Below, in pieces: positions 24,101 to 27,163 of a stretch of DNA of 27,163 nt. Source of the DNA: an uncultured Eubacteriales bacterium (GTDB lineage: Bacteria; Bacillota; Clostridia; Oscillospirales; Oscillospiraceae). How positions within the stretch are numbered: position 1 is the stretch's first letter; each line of letters opens with the position of its first letter. The notes beneath the pieces are model-generated. The model did not search any database, was not told the origin of the DNA, and saw only the letters and a list, made by a program, of their open reading frames with translations. The translations under genes were made by a program, and so were the position numbers. The DNA lies in contig CABQNH010000026.1 in the NCBI GenBank assembly GCA_902465435.1, positions 1-27,163 on the forward strand, read 5' to 3'.

Positions 24101-24671
24101 CGGCGCGGGCAATCTTTTGGGCGCGGAGCAGTCCGGTCATCTGATGACCGTTGGCTATGATATGTATCTCAAGCTTTTGGAGGAGGCGGTTCTGGAGGAG
24201 CGCGGGGAAAAGCCGGCGCAGGAGGTTGCCTGCACGGCGGACCTTACCGTCACGGCGAATATTGATAAGCGCTACGTCGAGTCCGGCGAGCAGCGCATGG
24301 ATCTTTACCGGCGCATGGCCGCCATTCGCACCGAGGCGGACGCCGAGGAGCTGTTCGACGAGATCGTTGACCGCTACGGAGAGCCGCCGCGCGGCGTTTC
24401 CAACCTGATTGCCATTGCGCTCCTGCGCGCGCGGGCGGCGGCCTGCGGCGTCTGCGATATCACGCAGAAGGGACGCGAGATCGAGTTTACGACGGTGCAG
24501 GTGAATTTCAATGTTGTTTCGGCCATCTGTGCCGAGCCGGGCTACAAGAACCGCGTGTTCTTTGTGCCGAAGTCCGACCGGCCGCTGCTGCGGCTGCAGC
24601 TTCGCACCGGGGAGGACGGCCTGAAGGCGGCTGAGGGCTTTATCAAGCTTTACGCCGCGCAGACAGTATGA
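21156..24671 (+). CDS. mfd: Transcription-repair coupling factor Mfd
   Basis: A 1171-residue DNA translocase that removes RNA polymerase stalled at DNA damage and recruits UvrA, so it takes part in nucleotide excision repair. Domains in order: an N-terminal UvrB-like module (about 1-350), the RNA polymerase-interacting CarD-like domain (about 503-565, GDLVVHEYHGIGRY), then a RecG-like helicase with Walker A GDVGFGKT (657-664), DEEQ (758-761), LSATPIPRTLN and the QIRGRIGRSN motif VI, and the C-terminal TRCF domain. Length matches the family. The start has AAGGAGG 7 nt upstream. All helicase motifs are intact. Confidence 0.97.
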   Translation: MELLLSALHRLPEYEALLACSEKNQSVGLSGAAQINRSHLIAAFARHSGRPVVVLCRDELAAKRAQEELSGFLGELPPVLPSRDLTFYDASAASREWEQIRLRQLYELAAGKTRLQILSYASAAMRTMPKKTLFSSALTIRVGASFSLDALVQRLLLLGYNRCTLVEGAGQFALRGGILDLFSPAEKMPVRIEFFGDEVDAMGRFDLLTQRRTENCEELLVLPVCETLPTLHPGGTEGLQAAISQLLARQKRRKTPNTALIETLTQDLERLQERRAFPAADRYMALIYEENETAASYIPRDAAVIFCDHGALRRSAKQCEEELGLQLDSLLQSGLLAGELCDFLKGYEDFCEELRGCMAVYMDAFLSAAYPAALPPKQLLSLTAKQLPSYGGNLETVVSDLKLYQKQDYACLVLAGNRRRGEILQQALRERSISAFLAFPLTKLPQAGQILVTEGSVAYGMEYPAAKLVVLTEGQLLQAAPQRRVRKAPKSATNRQKLASFTDLTPGDLVVHEYHGIGRYVAMEQVRVDGTVRDYVKIAYRGTDVLYVPATQLDLVSKYIGGGGEDAPVKLNALGGDAWEKTKKRARSAAKDLAAGLIQLYAERKRRMGYAFSADSPWQAEFEGNFPYAETDDQLRCIAEIKADMEAPAPMERLLCGDVGFGKTEVALRAAMKAVLDGKQVAILVPTTVLAQQHYVTAVARFRGFPVNIDVLSRFRTPQQQKKTLSDLRTGAVDLVIGTHKLLQKGVEFKDLGLLIVDEEQRFGVSHKEKLKELARGVDVLTLSATPIPRTLNMALSGLRDMSTIEEPPHDRYPVQTFVMEYAMPILADAMRRELARGGQVFFLHNRVETIEQCAARIRKELPDASIAVAHGKMNEEQLGAVMQDMADGLVQILVCTTIIETGIDIPNVNTLIIEDADRFGLSQLHQIRGRIGRSNRHAFAYLTFRQGKVLTEAAEKRLNAIRDYAEFGSGFKIAMRDLEIRGAGNLLGAEQSGHLMTVGYDMYLKLLEEAVLEERGEKPAQEVACTADLTVTANIDKRYVESGEQRMDLYRRMAAIRTEADAEELFDEIVDRYGEPPRGVSNLIAIALLRARAAACGVCDITQKGREIEFTTVQVNFNVVSAICAEPGYKNRVFFVPKSDRPLLRLQLRTGEDGLKAAEGFIKLYAAQTV

Positions 24672-24720
24672 AAGCGGGAGCGTAGAATAGCGAATTTTTA
24701 CCGCTTTTGCGGAAAAGGGA

Positions 24721-24749
24721 TTGTGCTTCTTTTCCGGTTGTGCTATGAT
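24721..24749 (+). promoter_or_regulatory. Promoter of pepF
   Basis: TTGTGC (24721-24726) and TATGAT (24744-24749) are 17 bp apart, with TGC before the -10 giving an extended -10. The pepF start is about 84 nt downstream. Confidence 0.6.
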
Positions 24750-24832
24750 AACTACAACTGTAGCACTGCGCTTCTGAAGGGGAGCGCGGCAGAAATCGCA
24801 GAAATTCATTAAGGTTACAAGGAGGAAACCCC

Positions 24833-26638
24833 ATGGCAGAAGTGAAGAAAATTCCGGAACGCAGCGAAGTGGACAAGGCCTACCAGTGGCGTCTGGAGGA
24901 TATCTATGCCACCGATGAGGCATGGCAGGAGGATCTGGAAAAAACAAAGGTCATCGTGAAGGAGCTTGGCGAATTTAAGGGCAAGCTTTCCGAGTCGCCG
25001 GAGACGCTGTATGCCTTCGGTATGAAACTCGAAGCACTGAATGTCAATTTGGAGAACCTCATCAACTACGCCCAGCGCAAGAGCGATCAGGATACCCGCG
25101 TTGCCAAGTATCAGGCGATGGTCGGTCAGGTCATGAGCGTTTATGTGGACGCAATGGCAACCCTGAGCTTTGAAACGCCGGAGGTTCTTGCCTTCCCCGA
25201 CGGCACGCTCGAGCGCTTCTATGCCGAGTGCCCGAAGCTGGAGCGCTTCCGCCGCCACTTCTATGATATTACCCGTCATAAGGAGCATACGCTCTCCGAA
25301 AAGGAGGAGAAGCTGCTTGCCGCTTCCGGCGATATCGCGCAGCAGCCGGACAACATCTACTCGATGTTTGCCGACGCCGACCTGACCTTCCCGGATGCGA
25401 CCGACAAGGACGGCGTGAAGCACCCTCTGTCGCAGGGCAGCTATATTTCCTATATGGAATCGCCGGATCGCACGCTGCGCAAGTCGGCCTTTGAGAACCT
25501 GTATCATTCCTACGGCGCATACAAGAATACCCTCGCCGCCATTATGGCAACGGAGGTCAAGTGCCGCCAGTTCAATGCACAGGCAAGACACTATCCCTCC
25601 TCCATGCACGCGGCGCTGGACGGCAACAACGTTCCGGCCGAGGTCTACACGAACCTCATCGAGGCGGTACACAACAACATGGACAAAATGTACCGCTATG
25701 TTGCGCTGCGCAAAAAGCTCCTCAAGGTGGATGAGCTGCATATGTATGACCTCTATACGCCGCTTGTTGAGGACGCCGACGAGAAAATCACCTTTGAACA
25801 GGCAAAGCAGACGGTTTACGAAGCGCTTGCGCCGATGGGCGAGAGCTACCGCGCCATTTTGAAGGAGGGCTTCGACGGCGGCTGGATCGATGTCTTTGAG
25901 AACGTCGGCAAGCGTTCCGGCGCTTACTCTGCCGGTGCGCGCGTCCATCCGTATGTGCTGCTCAACCATAAGGAAAACCTCAACAGCCAGTTCACGCTGG
26001 CGCACGAGATGGGACATGCCATTCATTCCTATCTTTCCAACCGCACGCAGACCCCGCTCAACGCGGACTATGTGATTTTTGTGGCGGAGGTGGCCTCCAC
26101 CTGCAACGAGGCACTTCTCATGGAGCACCTGCTTTCCAAGACTACGGACAAAAAGCAGCGGGCCTATCTCATCAATTACTTCCTGGAGCAGTTCCGCACC
26201 ACGCTGTACCGCCAGACCATGTTTGCCGAATTTGAGAAGATCATGGGCGACAAGGCACTTGCGGGCGAAACGCTGACGGCTGAGCTTCTGTGCCGCGAAT
26301 ATCGCAAGCTCAATCGTCTCTACTTCGGCGAGGATATCGTGCTCGACGACGAGATCGACATGGAGTGGATGCGCATTCCGCACTTCTATTATAACTATTA
26401 CGTATTCCAGTATGCGACCGGCTACGCAGCGGCGATTGCACTGTCCCGCCGCATTCTGCGCGAGGGCGAGCCGGCGGTCAAGGATTACCTGCGCTTCCTC
26501 TCCGGCGGCTGCAGCGAGGATCCCATTGACCTTCTGAAAATCGCGGGTGTAGATATGTCCACGACCAAGCCGGTCGAGGAGGCGCTGGCGCTGTTTGGCG
26601 AGCTGATCGGCGAAATGGAGGAGCTGACGGCGGAATAA
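24833..26638 (+). CDS. pepF: Oligoendopeptidase F (M3 family, cytoplasmic)
   Basis: A 601-residue zinc oligopeptidase of the M3B group that trims short peptides in the cytoplasm. There is no signal peptide. HEMGH at 391-395 supplies the two His ligands and catalytic Glu, and Glu419 in FVAEVAST is the third ligand. RIPHFYYNYYVFQYATGYA near the C-terminus is the substrate-binding segment. Length is typical. AAGGAGG precedes the ATG. Codon use is rich in optimal codons (ACC, AAG, GTC), suggesting strong expression. It is followed one base later by a small hypothetical gene and is likely co-transcribed with it. Confidence 0.95.
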   Translation: MAEVKKIPERSEVDKAYQWRLEDIYATDEAWQEDLEKTKVIVKELGEFKGKLSESPETLYAFGMKLEALNVNLENLINYAQRKSDQDTRVAKYQAMVGQVMSVYVDAMATLSFETPEVLAFPDGTLERFYAECPKLERFRRHFYDITRHKEHTLSEKEEKLLAASGDIAQQPDNIYSMFADADLTFPDATDKDGVKHPLSQGSYISYMESPDRTLRKSAFENLYHSYGAYKNTLAAIMATEVKCRQFNAQARHYPSSMHAALDGNNVPAEVYTNLIEAVHNNMDKMYRYVALRKKLLKVDELHMYDLYTPLVEDADEKITFEQAKQTVYEALAPMGESYRAILKEGFDGGWIDVFENVGKRSGAYSAGARVHPYVLLNHKENLNSQFTLAHEMGHAIHSYLSNRTQTPLNADYVIFVAEVASTCNEALLMEHLLSKTTDKKQRAYLINYFLEQFRTTLYRQTMFAEFEKIMGDKALAGETLTAELLCREYRKLNRLYFGEDIVLDDEIDMEWMRIPHFYYNYYVFQYATGYAAAIALSRRILREGEPAVKDYLRFLSGGCSEDPIDLLKIAGVDMSTTKPVEEALALFGELIGEMEELTAE

Positions 26639-26639
26639 G

Positions 26640-26936
26640 ATGGACGAAATCTTTCTGCCGACGCTGCATACCTTTGAAAACGGCAATGTCTTTACCGGCA
26701 GCCGCGGCCTGCTGCGGTTCAAAATCACGCCGGACGTGATTTATACCACGCCGGCGCAGAAGGAAGTCGATATGCAGGCAAGCTCGATTCGCTGCGAATA
26801 CTGGCACGGCATTTTCTGCTACGAAAAAAGCAAGATCGAGGACGAGAAAACCTTTCCCATGTCGGAGGAGGGACGCGAGTCCATGCGCCGCTGGCTGGAG
26901 CAAAATCAGGAGAAGGCAGAGCCCGCCGAGTCGTAA
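26640..26936 (+). CDS. Small hypothetical protein downstream of pepF
   Basis: A 98-residue soluble protein that I do not recognise as a named family. It is rich in charged and aromatic residues, with a YWHGIFCYEKSKIEDEKTFP block followed by a helical MSEEGRESMRRWLEQNQE segment. It starts one base after the pepF stop (TAA-g-ATG), with a GGAGGAG-like site inside the end of pepF, so translation is probably coupled. There is no signal peptide or membrane helix. Codon use matches its neighbours, which supports a real gene. Function is unknown. Confidence 0.7.
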   Translation: MDEIFLPTLHTFENGNVFTGSRGLLRFKITPDVIYTTPAQKEVDMQASSIRCEYWHGIFCYEKSKIEDEKTFPMSEEGRESMRRWLEQNQEKAEPAES

Positions 26937-26965
26937 TTCGGAGGTTCTCAGGGAAAGTAAAAACG

Positions 26966-27002
26966 CCCCGCAGTGTTCCGACATAGTGCCGGCGCTGCGG
27001 GG
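26966..27002 (-). terminator. Hairpin oriented as a minus-strand terminator
   Basis: CCCCGCAG (26966-26973) pairs with CTGCGGGG (26995-27002). On the minus strand the stem is followed by CGTTTTTACTTT, a standard intrinsic terminator. On the plus strand it could still serve the pepF operon, but no T-run follows. Confidence 0.6.
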
Positions 27003-27014
27003 TCAGCCGTATTC

Positions 27015-27037
27015 CGCCGCTTTACGGCAGAGCGGCG
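27015..27037. other. Small GC-rich hairpin between terminators
   Basis: CGCCGCT (27015-27021) pairs with AGCGGCG (27031-27037). It sits between two larger hairpins and has no T-run, so a role is not evident. Confidence 0.35.
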
Positions 27038-27051
27038 AATTGGCAGAGAAA

Positions 27052-27083
27052 AACCGGGGCTGCATTTTTGTGCAGTCCCGGTT
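27052..27083 (-). terminator. Second minus-strand terminator
   Basis: AACCGGGGCTGCA (27052-27064) pairs with TGCAGTCCCGGTT (27071-27083) with one G-T pair. On the minus strand the stem is followed by TTTTTCTC. It implies a convergent gene entering from the right of the window. Confidence 0.65.
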
Positions 27084-27091
27084 CCAGACTG

Positions 27092-27163
27092 TCAATAAAG
27101 TCCGTAATCGTCAAAATGGGAAAACAATTTTGACGTTTTCCATGTGAAACGTATCCATTCTGT
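27092..27163 (-). CDS. Possible C-terminus of a leftward gene beyond the window
   Basis: A minus-strand frame is open from the window edge and stops at 27094-27092, directly before a minus-strand terminator. Its last residues read SKLFSHFDDYGLY. At only 23 codons it cannot be identified, and the open frame could be chance; the terminator position is the main support. Confidence 0.3.
   Translation of the reverse strand, partial: TEWIRFTWKTSKLFSHFDDYGLY

Noticed and set aside
22449..24947. Long minus-strand open frame of 832 codons opposite mfd
   Set aside because: It is a shadow of mfd. Composition is Arg/His/Leu-rich without domains, while the plus strand has all Mfd motifs.
24815..26728. 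Minus-strand open frame of 637 codons opposite pepF
   Set aside because: Antisense shadow of pepF with no motifs or ribosome site.

Overview
The window looks like a chromosomal segment of a Gram-positive anaerobe of class Clostridia, most likely an Oscillospiraceae/Ruminococcaceae-type gut bacterium. This rests on the strong GGAGG ribosome sites, a moderately GC-rich coding style, class B sortase plus SipW-type secretion genes, and the gene families present. No rRNA, tRNA or CRISPR array was seen, and the species cannot be named from sequence alone.

Left end (1-2.0 kb): an AT-richer, scarred accessory patch. All genes here point left: a TetR-family regulator with two operator-like palindromes over its own promoter, a 48-residue cysteine-rich KTR protein overlapping it by ATGA, and a DNA/RNA non-specific endonuclease that has lost its N-terminus. 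The KTR gene and the nuclease appear fused at a deletion junction near 785-795. A small membrane-protein gene beside the regulator looks frameshifted, and its upstream region carries three motifs spaced exactly 30 bp apart. A SLOG/DUF1273 gene (2015-2497) follows on the plus strand.

2.77-11.47 kb: the centrepiece is a surface-fibre locus on the plus strand: class B sortase, SipW-type signal peptidase, three TasA/BsaA-like fibre subunits, a gap with a strong hairpin, a fourth subunit, a 964-residue von Willebrand A (VWA) protein, a fifth subunit, and a TasA-like protein with a sorting signal (DPNTG, membrane helix, basic tail). The five subunits carry SipW-type signal peptides and share a PG-centred core motif and an A-x-x-Q C-terminal motif. 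The likely model is that SipW matures the subunits, they polymerise, the VWA protein is a tip or adhesin, and the sortase fixes the last protein to peptidoglycan as the base. The third subunit has distinctly optimised codons and is flanked by hairpins, as expected for the major subunit.

11.47-12.24 kb: non-coding, with a bidirectional terminator, an 11-bp tandem repeat, a minus-strand terminator and unexplained sequence resembling a dispersed element.

12.24-18.47 kb: a minus-strand operon of cell-shape and housekeeping genes, reading U32 peptidase-family protein, maf, mreC, mreD, mrdA (PBP2), driven by an extended -10 promoter near 18.56 kb. mreB is not in it.

18.47-26.94 kb: an AT-rich divergent region with DnaA-box-like sites, then plus-strand genes: an M3-like zinc peptidase lipoprotein, mfd, pepF (a second M3 peptidase) and a small hypothetical gene. 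The right end has three hairpins, two of which read as minus-strand terminators, suggesting that a gene enters from the right.
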